Assembly (NCBI RefSeq): GCF_004348425.1
Contig: NZ_SMKK01000048.1
Location: 1-45,228, forward strand
Length of the DNA stretch: 45,228 nucleotides
Direction of reading: 5' to 3'
Source: Actinomadura sp. 7K507
GTDB lineage: Bacteria > Actinomycetota > Actinomycetes > Streptosporangiales > Streptosporangiaceae
Shown: piece by piece, positions 23,981-32,420 of the stretch
Layout: every line of letters starts with the position of its first letter
Position numbering within the stretch: position 1 is the stretch's first letter
The notes under the pieces: generated by a model
The model's database searches: none
What the model was told of the DNA's origin: nothing
The model's input: the letters and a program-made list of their open reading frames with translations, nothing else
Translations under genes and position numbers: made by a program

Positions 23981-25027
23981 TCAACCCTCCTTGACCGGGG
24001 TCAGCCGGGCCGCCGCGGGAGCGGGCGCCGTGGACCGCCGGACGACCAGTTCGGGCCGGTAGAGCAGCTCCGTTCGGGGTGCGGCGGCGCCGCGGATCTC
24101 GTCCAGGACGGTGCTCACGGCGGCCATCGACATCTCCCGCACCGACTGCCGGATCGTGGTCAGCGGAGGGTCGAGGTACGCGGTGAGCAGCGAGTCGTCC
24201 ATGCCGGTGACCGACACGTCCGCGGGGACCCGCAGCCCGCGCTGCCGGGCCGCCCGGATCGCGCCCAGCGCCATGATGTCGTTGCCGCCGCAGATCGCCG
24301 TGCAGCCCGCGTCGAGCAGCCGGGCGGCCGCCGCCTGCCCGCCCTCGACCGTGTACATCGTGTTGACGATCAGCTCGTCCACCTCGTCGGCCGTCAGGCC
24401 GGTGTGCGCCGCCATCCCGCGCCGGAAGCCCTCGGTCTTGCGCCGCGTCGGGACGTACACGTCCTGGCCGATCGCCAGCCCGATCCGGCGGTGGCCCATT
24501 GCGGCCAGATGCGCGACGATCGCCTCCAGCGACGCCACGTCGTCATTGGAGATGTACGGGGCGTCGATGTCGGGCCGGTACCCGTTCACCAGCACGATCG
24601 GCAGCGCCTGCTCCAGCAGCCGCGCGTACCGCGCCCGGTCGGAGTTGGCGTTGGCGTGCAGCCCGTTGACGAAGATGATCCCGGCGACGCCGCGCTCCAG
24701 CAGCATCTCGATGTAGTCGTCCTCGGCGACGCCGCCCGGCGCCTGCGAGCACAGCACCGCCATGTACCCGTGCCGGGCCAGCGCGCTCTCGATGACCTCG
24801 GCGAACGCCGGGAAGATCGGGTTGGTCAGCTCCGGGATGATCAGCCCGATCAGCCCGGCCCGCCGCTGGCGCAGCCGGGCCGGGCGCTCGTAGCCGAGCA
24901 CGTCCAGGGCGGTCAGCACCGCCTGGCGCGTGGTCGGGGACACGCCCGGCTTGCCGTTGAGCACGCGGCTCACGGTCGCCTCGCTCACCCCGGCATGTGC
25001 CGCGATGTCCGCCAGACGTGTCGTCAT
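23981..25027 (-). CDS. LacI family regulator of the maltose/alpha-glucoside module (MalR/AglR-like)
   Basis: The 348-residue protein has a typical LacI domain (TRLADIAAHAGVSEATVSRVLNGKPGVS) and a sugar-sensing domain ending with VSVTGMDDSLLTAYLDPPLTTIRQ. The ATG at 25027 lacks a close ribosome site; a TTG three codons upstream (25036) is well placed behind GAGGAGG at the end of the glucosidase gene, so translation may start there. It is separated by 10 bases from the alpha-glucosidase and is the last gene of the mal module, mirroring cebR in the neighbouring operon. It probably represses malE through sites at 30042-30089. Confidence 0.83.
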   Translation of the reverse strand: MTTRLADIAAHAGVSEATVSRVLNGKPGVSPTTRQAVLTALDVLGYERPARLRQRRAGLIGLIIPELTNPIFPAFAEVIESALARHGYMAVLCSQAPGGVAEDDYIEMLLERGVAGIIFVNGLHANANSDRARYARLLEQALPIVLVNGYRPDIDAPYISNDDVASLEAIVAHLAAMGHRRIGLAIGQDVYVPTRRKTEGFRRGMAAHTGLTADEVDELIVNTMYTVEGGQAAAARLLDAGCTAICGGNDIMALGAIRAARQRGLRVPADVSVTGMDDSLLTAYLDPPLTTIRQSVREMSMAAVSTVLDEIRGAAAPRTELLYRPELVVRRSTAPAPAAARLTPVKEG

Positions 25028-25037
25028 GGGTTTCAAG

Positions 25038-26693
25038 CTAGTCGTCCTCCTCGACGTCCCACCACAGTGCGGTGTCCGGGGGCAGCTCCACGTGGTCCCC
25101 GTCCGTGTGGACCGGTCCGCTCGCGAGGAGCGGGGTGCCGGACGCGGGGACGCGCACGGTGCCGCCGCCCAGGTTGACGGCGCACGCGAGCCGCCTGCCC
25201 GCGCCGCCGCCCCCGTTCGCCTCGTGCGCCGCCCGGACGAACACCAGTGTGCCCCGTGGAGCGGCCGGCCAGCGCAACGAGCCGTCGCCGAGCGCCGGGT
25301 GTTCACGCCGGATGCGCAGCGCCCGCTCGTAGAGCGTCAGCATCGAGCCGGGGTCGCCGCTCTGCCGGGCGACGGTGAGGTCGCGCCACGCGGCGGGGAT
25401 CGGGAGCCAGGACGAGGCGCCCGCACCGAAGCCGAACGGGGGCCTCTCGCCCTCCCACGGCATCGGGATGCGGCAGCCGTCGCGGCCGGCGCCGTCGCCG
25501 CGCAGCCGCTGCGGGTCCCACTGGAACTCCTCCGGCAGGTCGAGCACCTCGGGCAGGCCGAGCTCCTCGCCCTGGTAGACGTAGGCCGAGCCGGGCAGCG
25601 CCAGCGTCAGCAGGGCCGCCGCGCGGGCGCGCCGGAGGCCGCGCTCCCCGCCGCCGTACCGGGTGACGTGCCGTTTCACGTCGTGGTTGGACAGCACCCA
25701 GGTCGCGGGCGCGCCGACCGCCCCGGCCGTGCGCAGCGACTCGTCGATCACCTCCCGCATCTCGGCGGCCTCCCAGGGCGCGCTCAGGTAGTGGAAGTTG
25801 AACGCCTGGTGCAGCTCGTCCGGGCGGGTGTAGGCGGCGAGGCGCTCGGGGGTCGGCGCCCACGCCTCGGCGACGGCGATGCGCTCCCCGTCGTAGGAGT
25901 CGAGGAGGCGCCGCCACTCGCGGTGGATGTCGTGGACGGAGTCCTGGTCGAAGTACGGCAGGACGGCCGTGCCGAGCATCTCGACCTGATCGGTGTGGCC
26001 GACGTCCGGGAGCCCCGGCGCCTTGGCCATGCCGTGGGCGACGTCCACGCGGAAGCCGTCCACTCCGAGGTCGAGCCAGAACTTCAGGATGTCCGCGAAC
26101 TCGGCGTGGACTTCGGGGTTCTCCCAGTTCAGGTCGGGCTGCTCGGCGGCGAACAGGTGCAGGTACCACTGGCCGTCCGGCAGCCGGGTCCAGGCGGGGC
26201 CGCCGAACACCGACTCCCAGTCGTTGGGGGGTTCGGCGCCGTCCGGCCCGCGCCCGTCGCGGAAGACGTAGCGGGCGCGCTCGGGGGAGCCGGGCGACGC
26301 GGCGAGCGCGGCCTGGAACCAGGCGTGCCGGTCGGAGGTGTGGTTGGGGACGACGTCCACGATGATCCGCATGCCGCGCGAGTGGGCGTCCGCGATGAGG
26401 TCGCGGGCGTCGCCGAGCGTGCCGAACAGCGGGTCGACGTCGCGGTAGTCGGCGACGTCGTACCCGAAGTCGGCCATCGGGGACACGTAGAACGGGGTCA
26501 GCCACAGCGCGTCGACGCCGAGTCCGGCCAGGTACGGCAGCCGGGCCCGGACGCCCGGCAGGTCTCCGACGCCGTCGCCGCCGGAGTCTGCGAAGCTGCG
26601 CACGTACACCTGGTAGATCACGGCGTCGCGCCACCAGCGGGTGCCGTCCCGGCCGAGGTCTCCGGCAGGGACGATCAGGGTGTCCTGGGTCAT
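25038..26693 (-). CDS. GH13 alpha-glucosidase (oligo-1,6-glucosidase / AglA type)
   Basis: The 551-residue enzyme shows all GH13 regions: DVVPNH (region I), GFRVDVAHG with nucleophile Asp217, AVAEAW with acid/base Glu276, and VLSNHD with Asp338. The QxYVRSFADSGGDGVGDLPG start marks the exo-acting oligosaccharide branch (alpha-glucosidase, oligo-1,6-glucosidase, trehalose-6-phosphate hydrolase). No signal peptide, so it acts on imported maltose, isomaltose or similar sugars. ATG 26693 is preferred over ATG 26699 because GAAGG lies six bases before it. It follows malG by 69 bases and has the same position as bglC in the ceb operon. Confidence 0.9.
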   Translation of the reverse strand: MTQDTLIVPAGDLGRDGTRWWRDAVIYQVYVRSFADSGGDGVGDLPGVRARLPYLAGLGVDALWLTPFYVSPMADFGYDVADYRDVDPLFGTLGDARDLIADAHSRGMRIIVDVVPNHTSDRHAWFQAALAASPGSPERARYVFRDGRGPDGAEPPNDWESVFGGPAWTRLPDGQWYLHLFAAEQPDLNWENPEVHAEFADILKFWLDLGVDGFRVDVAHGMAKAPGLPDVGHTDQVEMLGTAVLPYFDQDSVHDIHREWRRLLDSYDGERIAVAEAWAPTPERLAAYTRPDELHQAFNFHYLSAPWEAAEMREVIDESLRTAGAVGAPATWVLSNHDVKRHVTRYGGGERGLRRARAAALLTLALPGSAYVYQGEELGLPEVLDLPEEFQWDPQRLRGDGAGRDGCRIPMPWEGERPPFGFGAGASSWLPIPAAWRDLTVARQSGDPGSMLTLYERALRIRREHPALGDGSLRWPAAPRGTLVFVRAAHEANGGGGAGRRLACAVNLGGGTVRVPASGTPLLASGPVHTDGDHVELPPDTALWWDVEEDD

Positions 26694-26762
26694 GAACATC
26701 CTTCGTTTCGGAGGCGGTCAGTGTGCACGTGTTCGTTGCGGTTCACTCGACGCGGTCTCGGC

Positions 26763-27608
26763 TCACTTGACGCCGCCGGCGGTGAGGCCGGCGACGATCC
26801 GGCGCTGGAAGACCAGCACCACGACGATCAGCGGGACGGTCACGATCACGCCCGCCGCCATCTGGGTGCCGAACGGCTGGTCGAACCCCGACACGCCGGT
26901 GAACTTGGAGATCGCGACCGTGGCGGTCTGCATCTCCTTCTTGTTGACCATGGACAGCGCGATGAGGAACTCGTTCCACGCGGCGATGAAGGTCAGGATC
27001 GCCGTCGTGAACACCCCGGGCGCCGCCAGCGGAATGATGATCTTGCGGAACGCCTGGCCGCGGGTGCAGCCGTCCACCATCGCCGCCTGCTCCAGCTCGA
27101 ACGGAAGCTGCCGGAAGAACGCGGTGAGCAGCCACACCGACAGCGGCAGCGCGAACCCGAGGCTGGGGAGCACCATCGCCTGGTAGGTGTTGATCCAGTT
27201 GATGTCCGTGAAAAGCTTCAGCAAAGGGACGAGCTGTGAGATTCCCGGGAACATCGAGGTCGCGATGACCAGCCCGAGCACCGCGTTCTTGAACCGGAAG
27301 TGCAGCCGGGCCAGCGCGTAGGCGGTGACCGTGCCGATGAGCAGGGTCAGCACCGTGGTGCTTCCGGCCACGATGACGCTGTTCAGCAGCGCGCGGCCGA
27401 ACCCGTTGCCGCCGGAGAAGACCGCCGAGAAGTTCTCCCACGACCACCGCGCCGGGATGATCGTGTTGTCGAACTGGTCCTGCGGCCGCCGGAAGGCCGA
27501 GATCGTCATCCAGTAGAACGGCGCGAGGCAGTAGACCGTCACCAGCGCGAACCCGAGGTAGGACAGCGCCCGCTTCGCGGTCCTGCCCGTGCGAGGGGAC
27601 CCGTTCAC
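26763..27608 (-). CDS. malG: Maltose/alpha-glucoside ABC importer, permease MalG-type
   Basis: This 281-residue CUT1 permease has six membrane helices and an EAA-type loop, EQAAMVDGCTRGQAFRKIIIPLAAPG. GTG 27608 is the start because it overlaps the stop of malF in a GTGA junction; the longer frame upstream reads through malF out of frame. It pairs with MalF and requires an ATPase encoded elsewhere. Confidence 0.88.
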   Translation of the reverse strand: MNGSPRTGRTAKRALSYLGFALVTVYCLAPFYWMTISAFRRPQDQFDNTIIPARWSWENFSAVFSGGNGFGRALLNSVIVAGSTTVLTLLIGTVTAYALARLHFRFKNAVLGLVIATSMFPGISQLVPLLKLFTDINWINTYQAMVLPSLGFALPLSVWLLTAFFRQLPFELEQAAMVDGCTRGQAFRKIIIPLAAPGVFTTAILTFIAAWNEFLIALSMVNKKEMQTATVAISKFTGVSGFDQPFGTQMAAGVIVTVPLIVVVLVFQRRIVAGLTAGGVK

Positions 27609-28639
27609 GCGGCCACCTTCTTCCGCCCGCGTCGCCCTCGCGGAGCCCCCGCCCTGTGCTGGCGCGCCTCGCCGATGATGTCGGCGCCGAGCAGCTTCAC
27701 GAACAGGTACGCGATCAGCGCGATGTAGAGGAACAGGACGGTCGCGTACGCCGCCGCCGACCCGTACCGCAGGTTGGACGCCTCGAACCAGGCGATCATC
27801 GTCAGGGTCTCCACGGACTTCTGGTTGACGCCGATCAGCACGGCGGGCAGGTCGAACATCCGCAGCGCGTCCAGCATGCGGAACAGCACGGCCACCAGCA
27901 GCGCCGGCTTGACCAGCGGCAGCGTGATCCGCCAGAACCGCTGGACGGGGCCGGCGCCGTCCACCCGCGCCGCCTCGTAGACGTCCCGGGGGATCATCTG
28001 CAGGCCGGCCAGCACCAGCAGCCCGATGAACGGGGAGGTCTTCCACACCTCGGCGATGACGATGGCCATCTTGGCGGGGAACCCGTCGGCGGTCCACAGG
28101 ATCTGCTCGCGGACGACCGCGTTCGCGGCGCCGTCCGCCTGGAAGATCCAGCGCCAGAGCAGCCCGGAGATCGCGGTGGGGATCGCCCACGGGACGAGGA
28201 TGCCGGCACGCACGATGGACCGTCCCCGGAACATCTGGTGCATGATCAGCGCCATCGCGACGCCGATCACCGTCTCCAGGGTCACGGTGGTGACGGTGAA
28301 GAACGTCGTGTTGCCGAAGGCGTTCCAGAAGGCCTCGGCCCGGTCCCCCTGGAAGATCGCGGTGTAGTTGCCGAGGCCGACGAACCGGTCGCCCTCCACC
28401 ACGAACCCCTGGTCGTCCAGGCCCTCGCCCCGCGCGTACAGCGACTCGCGGAACCCGGCGAGGACCGGGTAGCCGATGACGAGCGCGAGCACGAGCAGCG
28501 TCGGGGACAGCAGCAGCGCCGCCAGGCGCTTCGTCCCCTGCACGTCGCCCTTGCCCGCTCGCCCGCGCCGTCGCCCGCGCGGCGCGCCCGCCGCGGGCAG
28601 ACCCGCGGCGGACGGCTGCTCGTCGTGCTTCGTGCTCAT
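27605..28639 (-). CDS. malF: Maltose/alpha-glucoside ABC importer, permease MalF-type
   Basis: The 344-residue permease has a basic, Gly/Ala-rich cytoplasmic start, six membrane helices and the EAA loop YEAARVDGAGPVQRFWRITLPLVKP. The C-terminus is strongly basic (RAGAPRGRRGRKKVAA). ATG 28639 lies five bases after the stop of the binding-protein gene, so unlike in the ceb operon there is no hairpin between binding protein and permease. It overlaps malG by four bases. Confidence 0.88.
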   Translation of the reverse strand: MSTKHDEQPSAAGLPAAGAPRGRRRGRAGKGDVQGTKRLAALLLSPTLLVLALVIGYPVLAGFRESLYARGEGLDDQGFVVEGDRFVGLGNYTAIFQGDRAEAFWNAFGNTTFFTVTTVTLETVIGVAMALIMHQMFRGRSIVRAGILVPWAIPTAISGLLWRWIFQADGAANAVVREQILWTADGFPAKMAIVIAEVWKTSPFIGLLVLAGLQMIPRDVYEAARVDGAGPVQRFWRITLPLVKPALLVAVLFRMLDALRMFDLPAVLIGVNQKSVETLTMIAWFEASNLRYGSAAAYATVLFLYIALIAYLFVKLLGADIIGEARQHRAGAPRGRRGRKKVAA

Positions 28640-28644
28640 GCCGC

Positions 28645-29961
28645 TCACTGCGTGGTCAGCGGCTGGAGCTTGGCCTGGAGGTCGGTCAGGGCCTGCTCGG
28701 CGGACTTCTTGCCGGTCACGGCGTCGTACATCTCGCCCTGTACGGCGGCGGTGACATCGCCGTACTTGACAGCGACGGGACGCGGCTCGGCGGTGGTGAT
28801 GGCTTGCTTGAGGACCGGCAGGTACGGGAACTTCTTCACCATCTCCGGGTCGTCGTACAGGGCGGCGATGGTCGGCGCCTGCGAGGTCGCGAGCAGGTTG
28901 GCGCGCTGCGCCTTCTCGCTGGTCATGTACCGGATGAAGTCGAGCGAGCTCGCCTTGTTCCCGGCGAAGGCGGAGATCGCGAGGTTGTGCCCGCCGAGGT
29001 TGGCGACGCCGGGACCGCCGGGGCCGGGCAGCGGCGCGACCGCGAACTCGCCCGCGACCTCCGAGGAGCCGTCGTCCTCGTTGGCCAGCGCGTACTGGTA
29101 GGGCCACTGCCGCTGGAAGACGAGCTTGCCGGACTGGAAGTGGCGCCGCCCGCCCTCGGTGTCGAGCGTGACGGCCTCCTCCGGCATGTGCTTCTCCTTG
29201 GCGTCGACCAGGAACTCCACGCCCTGCTTCGCCTGGGGGGTGTCCAGCGCCGGCTTGCCGTCCTCGCCGATGACCGAGCCGCCGGCGCTCGCGATCGCCT
29301 CGACGGCGCTGATCGTCATGCTCTCGGTCTTGTTGACCTCGGTGAAGTAGCAGTCGGCGTCCTCGCCCTCGGGCAGCTTCTTCACCTTGTCGCAGGCGTC
29401 CCACATCTCGTCGTAGGTCTTCGGCGGCTGGGAGATCCCGGCCTCGTCGAGGAGGTCCTTGCGGTAGTAGAGCATCCCCGCGTCGGACGTGGACGGCACC
29501 GCGTAGAGCCGGTCCCTGTACTGCCCGGTGCCGACCGTCGCGGGCAGCATCTTCGACAGGTCGATCTCGTCCTCGGGCAGTTCCGCCAGCCAGCGGTTGG
29601 CGGCGAACTCGGCGGTCCACACGACGTCGAGGTTCAGCACCGAGTAGGCGTCCGACTTCGTCGTGGCGTTCTGGATCATCTGCTGGCGCTGCTCGTTGGG
29701 CTCGTCCGGCAGCTCGATGATGCGGACCTGCTCGTCGGGGTGGTCGGCGTTCCAGGCGTCGACCTGCTTCTTCAGGTTGCCGGACCGGTCCTTGCCCGTC
29801 ACGAACGTGATGGGCCCGCGGCCCTCCAGGCTCTCGGTGCCTCCGCCGCCCTGCGAGCCGCCGTCGTCATCGCCGCCGCAGGCGGTGAGCGAGAGCGTGA
29901 GGGCGGCGCAGACGGCGATGCCGAGCAGAGGGCGGCCGCCGATCAGGGGGATGCGCCGCAT
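28645..29961 (-). CDS. malE: Maltose/alpha-glucoside-binding lipoprotein MalE-type
   Basis: The 438-residue solute-binding protein has a lipobox LTAC (Cys28) with an Asp/Gly tether. GPITFVTGKDRSGNLKKQVDAWNADHPDEQVRIIELPD is typical of trehalose/maltose-type CUT1 binding proteins. The ribosome site AAGGAGGACACC before ATG 29961 is near perfect, fitting high expression. It heads a five-gene unit with two permeases, a GH13 glucosidase and a LacI gene; the substrate is inferred as maltose, isomaltose or trehalose from the glucosidase. Confidence 0.88.
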   Translation of the reverse strand: MRRIPLIGGRPLLGIAVCAALTLSLTACGGDDDGGSQGGGGTESLEGRGPITFVTGKDRSGNLKKQVDAWNADHPDEQVRIIELPDEPNEQRQQMIQNATTKSDAYSVLNLDVVWTAEFAANRWLAELPEDEIDLSKMLPATVGTGQYRDRLYAVPSTSDAGMLYYRKDLLDEAGISQPPKTYDEMWDACDKVKKLPEGEDADCYFTEVNKTESMTISAVEAIASAGGSVIGEDGKPALDTPQAKQGVEFLVDAKEKHMPEEAVTLDTEGGRRHFQSGKLVFQRQWPYQYALANEDDGSSEVAGEFAVAPLPGPGGPGVANLGGHNLAISAFAGNKASSLDFIRYMTSEKAQRANLLATSQAPTIAALYDDPEMVKKFPYLPVLKQAITTAEPRPVAVKYGDVTAAVQGEMYDAVTGKKSAEQALTDLQAKLQPLTTQ

Positions 29962-30036
29962 GGTGTCCTCCTTGGCGGGACGCGCCTCCGTGGGCGGCCG
30001 TCCCGCGGATCCGGGGATGGGGGGTGGCTGGTGCGG

Positions 30037-30089
30037 GACGCTAGCAACGCGTTTCAACGCCGTAAACAGTTTGCAGAAACTTTCTGCAA
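30037..30089 (-). promoter_or_regulatory. malE promoter region with two operator candidates
   Basis: TTGCAGAAACTTTCTGCAA (30071-30089) is a 19-base perfect dyad around a central C; TTGCA repeats are also reported at Streptomyces maltose/amylase promoters, though I quote this from memory. Closer to malE, GAAACGCGTTGC (minus strand, about 30055-30044) is a CG-centred near-palindrome of the common LacI type. TTTACG and TAGCGT, 17 bases apart on the minus strand, may be the promoter and enclose the second site. Confidence 0.6.
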
Positions 30090-30172
30090 GTCTGTGGGCG
30101 ATCTGTAACCCTTTACAGAGCCCGGGGCAAACCCGGTCGACACGCCGACGGTGGCTGCGCCAGGCTTCCCCC

Positions 30173-30859
30173 GTGAACGACAGCGCACCCGACCTCATCC
30201 GCGACCACACGATCCTGTCGGTCGTGACGGGGTCGCGAGCCTACGGTCTGGCGACCGGCGACAGTGACGTCGACCGGCGCGGCGTCTACGCGGCTCCGGC
30301 ACCGCTGTTCTGGCGTTTCACCAAACCGCCGACCCACCTGGAAGGCCCGCTGCCCGAGCAGTTCTCCTGGGAACTGGAGCGGTTCTGCCAGCTGGCCCTG
30401 GCCGCCAACCCGACCGTCCTGGAGTGCCTGTGGTCGCCGCTGGCCGAGAAGGTCACCCCGGTCGGCGAGGAGCTTCTGGCCGTCCGGTCCGCCTTCCTGT
30501 CCCGGCATGTGCACCGCACGTTCCTCCGCTACGCGGAGGCGCAGTTCCGCAAGCTCGAAGGCGACTTGCGCAACGGCGGCGCGCCGCGCTGGAAGCACGT
30601 CATGCACATGCTGCGCCTCCTCGTCAGCGGCCTCCACTGCGTCCGGCACGGCGAGCCGCGCGTGGACGTCGGCGACCTGCGCGACCGGCTCCTCGCCGTC
30701 CGCCGCGGCGAGGTCGCCTGGGACGAGATCGAGACCTGGCGCGCCGCCCTCACCACCGACCTGGACACCGCCGCGGACCGCAGCCCGCTGCCCCCCGAGC
30801 CCGACCGCGCGAAGATCGAAGAACTCCTGATCTCCGTACGGCGCAGGAGCGTTGACTGA
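30173..30859 (+). CDS. RlaP-like minimal nucleotidyltransferase, copy 1
   Basis: The 228-residue protein belongs to the DNA polymerase beta-type nucleotidyltransferase fold. The motif VTGSRAYGLATGDSDVDRRGVY holds the hG-GS turn and the two metal-binding acids (DxD), in the form found in the PF10127/RlaP family linked to RNA repair. The C-terminal half is helical (KHVMHMLRLLVSGLHCVRHGEPRVDV). The third acidic position appears to be Glu (EQFSWELERF) where its neighbour has Asp. The GTG start at 30173 has no strong ribosome site; a much longer upstream frame runs antisense to malE and is rejected. Its last codon overlaps the start of the next gene (TGATG). Confidence 0.78.
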   Translation: MNDSAPDLIRDHTILSVVTGSRAYGLATGDSDVDRRGVYAAPAPLFWRFTKPPTHLEGPLPEQFSWELERFCQLALAANPTVLECLWSPLAEKVTPVGEELLAVRSAFLSRHVHRTFLRYAEAQFRKLEGDLRNGGAPRWKHVMHMLRLLVSGLHCVRHGEPRVDVGDLRDRLLAVRRGEVAWDEIETWRAALTTDLDTAADRSPLPPEPDRAKIEELLISVRRRSVD

Positions 30860-31605
30860 TGGACGTCCCCGAAGGCCTGCTCGACCGTTTCGCGGCAGGC
30901 CACCCCTACCCCCGCGCGTTCGTCACGGTCAGCGGCGCCCACCTGTACGGGTTTCCCTCAGCGGACTCCGACGTCGACCTGCGCGGCGTCCACCTGCTGC
31001 CCCTCGAAGAGATCGTCGGCCTGCGGACGGGAGACGAGACCGTCACGCTCATGTGGGACCACGAGGACGTGGAGGCCGACATCGTCACCCACGACCTGGC
31101 CAAGTTCTGCTCCCTCCTCCTGCGGCGCAACGGGTACGTCCTGGAACAGGTCATGTCGCCGCTCGTGATCACCACGTCGCCGGTGCACGAGGAACTCAAG
31201 GAACTCGTCCCGGGACTGCTCACCTTCAACCACGCGTACCACTACCTGGGCTTCGCGCGGTCCCAGTGGAAGGCGTTCGAGGAGACGAACGCGTTGAAGC
31301 CGCTCCTCTACACGTTCCGGGTCCTGCTGACGGGCATCCACCTGATGCGTTCAGGCGAGGTCGAGGCCGACCTGACGCGCCTCACCGGCGACGGGCCGCC
31401 CTACCTGGCCGACCTGATCGAGGCGAAGCGCGCCGCCGAACACGGTGCGCTGCCCGGGGACGCGCCCTCCCCGTCCCGCCTCCAGGCCGACACGGCCGCG
31501 CTCACCGCACGCCTCCAGGACGAACGCGACCGCAGCGACCTCCCAGAACATCCCGCGAACTTCCGCGCCATGCACGACCTCGTAGTCCGCACACGCCTAC
31601 GCTGA
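30859..31605 (+). CDS. RlaP-like minimal nucleotidyltransferase, copy 2
   Basis: The 248-residue protein is a diverged paralogue of the preceding one: VSGAHLYGFPSADSDVDLRGVH holds the same DxD motif but with Ala in place of Ser in the GS turn, and VEADIVTHDLAKF supplies a third acidic residue. LKPLLYTFRVLLTGIHLMRSGEVEADL matches the helical C-terminal half of copy 1. ATG 30859 overlaps the stop of copy 1 by one base, so the two are made together and may form a heterodimer. They would transfer a nucleotide to an RNA end, a protein or a small molecule; which one is unknown. Confidence 0.78.
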   Translation: MDVPEGLLDRFAAGHPYPRAFVTVSGAHLYGFPSADSDVDLRGVHLLPLEEIVGLRTGDETVTLMWDHEDVEADIVTHDLAKFCSLLLRRNGYVLEQVMSPLVITTSPVHEELKELVPGLLTFNHAYHYLGFARSQWKAFEETNALKPLLYTFRVLLTGIHLMRSGEVEADLTRLTGDGPPYLADLIEAKRAAEHGALPGDAPSPSRLQADTAALTARLQDERDRSDLPEHPANFRAMHDLVVRTRLR

Positions 31606-31715
31606 ACCCTGCGGTGCCTCCCCTCCGTGCCACGGGTTATACGGACCGTTCAACGCAACCGCCTGGTGCGTCCGCCACGTACCACGGGTGATTGCGGAGC
31701 CGAGGAAGGGGAGCG

Positions 31716-32420
31716 ATGCGGGAGCAGGGCATCGACCAGAAGGACATCGCGGAGGCGGATCTCCGGACGAAGCGCGGCGTGTTCCGGGCCGTCGCGTTCC
31801 GGGACCCGGTCGACGGGCACGAGCACATGGCGCTCGTCCGGGGCGACATCCGGGGCCGGGACGACGTGCTCGTCCGGATGCACTCCGAATGCATGACCGG
31901 AGACATCTTCGCCGCCACGCGCTGCGAGTGCGGGGACCAGCTCGGCGCGGCGCTGGACGCGATCGTCCGCGAGGGCGCCGGTGTCCTGGTGTATCTGCGC
32001 GGGCACGAGGGGCGCGGGATCGGCCTGGTGGCGAAGGTCCGCACGCACATCCTCCAGGACGACCAGGGCCTCGACACCGTCGACTCCGCCACGGCCATCG
32101 GGCTGCCGGTGGACGTCCGCGACTACGGGCCGGCGGCCCGCGTCCTGCGGCATCTCGGGATCCGGTCGGTGCGGCTGCTGTCGAACAACCCGGTCAAGGT
32201 GAGCGCGCTGGAGTCCTACGGCGTCGCCATCGCGGCGCGGGTGCCGCTCCTCGTCCCGGTCAGCGACGACAACGTCCGCTACCTCACCGCCAAGCGCGAC
32301 CGTCTCGGCCACGACCTTCCCCAGCTGGAAGGGCCGCAGCTGGATCCCGCCCGGCTCGACGCGGCGGCGCTCGACGCGGCCGCGCTCGGCGAGGCGCCGG
32401 TCAGCGAGGTCCACGGATGA
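31716..32420 (+). CDS. GTP cyclohydrolase II homologue with Tyr-to-His change, probably not for riboflavin
   Basis: The 234-residue protein has the GTP cyclohydrolase II fold with zinc ligands Cys59, Cys70 and Cys72 (HSECMTGDIFAATRCECG) and the RGHEGRGIGL loop. At the position of E. coli RibA Tyr105 (motif K-R-A-Y-x-L-Q-D) it has His111 (KVRTHILQD). In S. coelicolor SCO6655 a Tyr-to-Met change at this position makes the enzyme stop at the formylated product FAPy (recalled from Spoonamore and Bandarian), so a similar product is inferred. There is no RibB domain and no FMN riboswitch upstream. The C-terminus has a 15-bp near-exact tandem repeat (32355-32384). It overlaps the next gene by 4 bases; ribosome site GGAAGGGGAG. 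Confidence 0.88.
   Translation: MREQGIDQKDIAEADLRTKRGVFRAVAFRDPVDGHEHMALVRGDIRGRDDVLVRMHSECMTGDIFAATRCECGDQLGAALDAIVREGAGVLVYLRGHEGRGIGLVAKVRTHILQDDQGLDTVDSATAIGLPVDVRDYGPAARVLRHLGIRSVRLLSNNPVKVSALESYGVAIAARVPLLVPVSDDNVRYLTAKRDRLGHDLPQLEGPQLDPARLDAAALDAAALGEAPVSEVHG

Noticed and set aside
29663..30172. Long N-terminal extension of the first nucleotidyltransferase frame
   Set aside because: It runs antisense through malE and its promoter; the nucleotidyltransferase fold and homologous copy 2 begin near 30173.
31606..31715. FMN riboswitch before the GTP cyclohydrolase II gene
   Set aside because: No FMN riboswitch core (for example the AGGGTGAAATTCCC-type segment) is seen in the 110 bases. 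A 15-base imperfect direct repeat (CCACGGGT core at about 31630 and 31682) is present but has no clear meaning.
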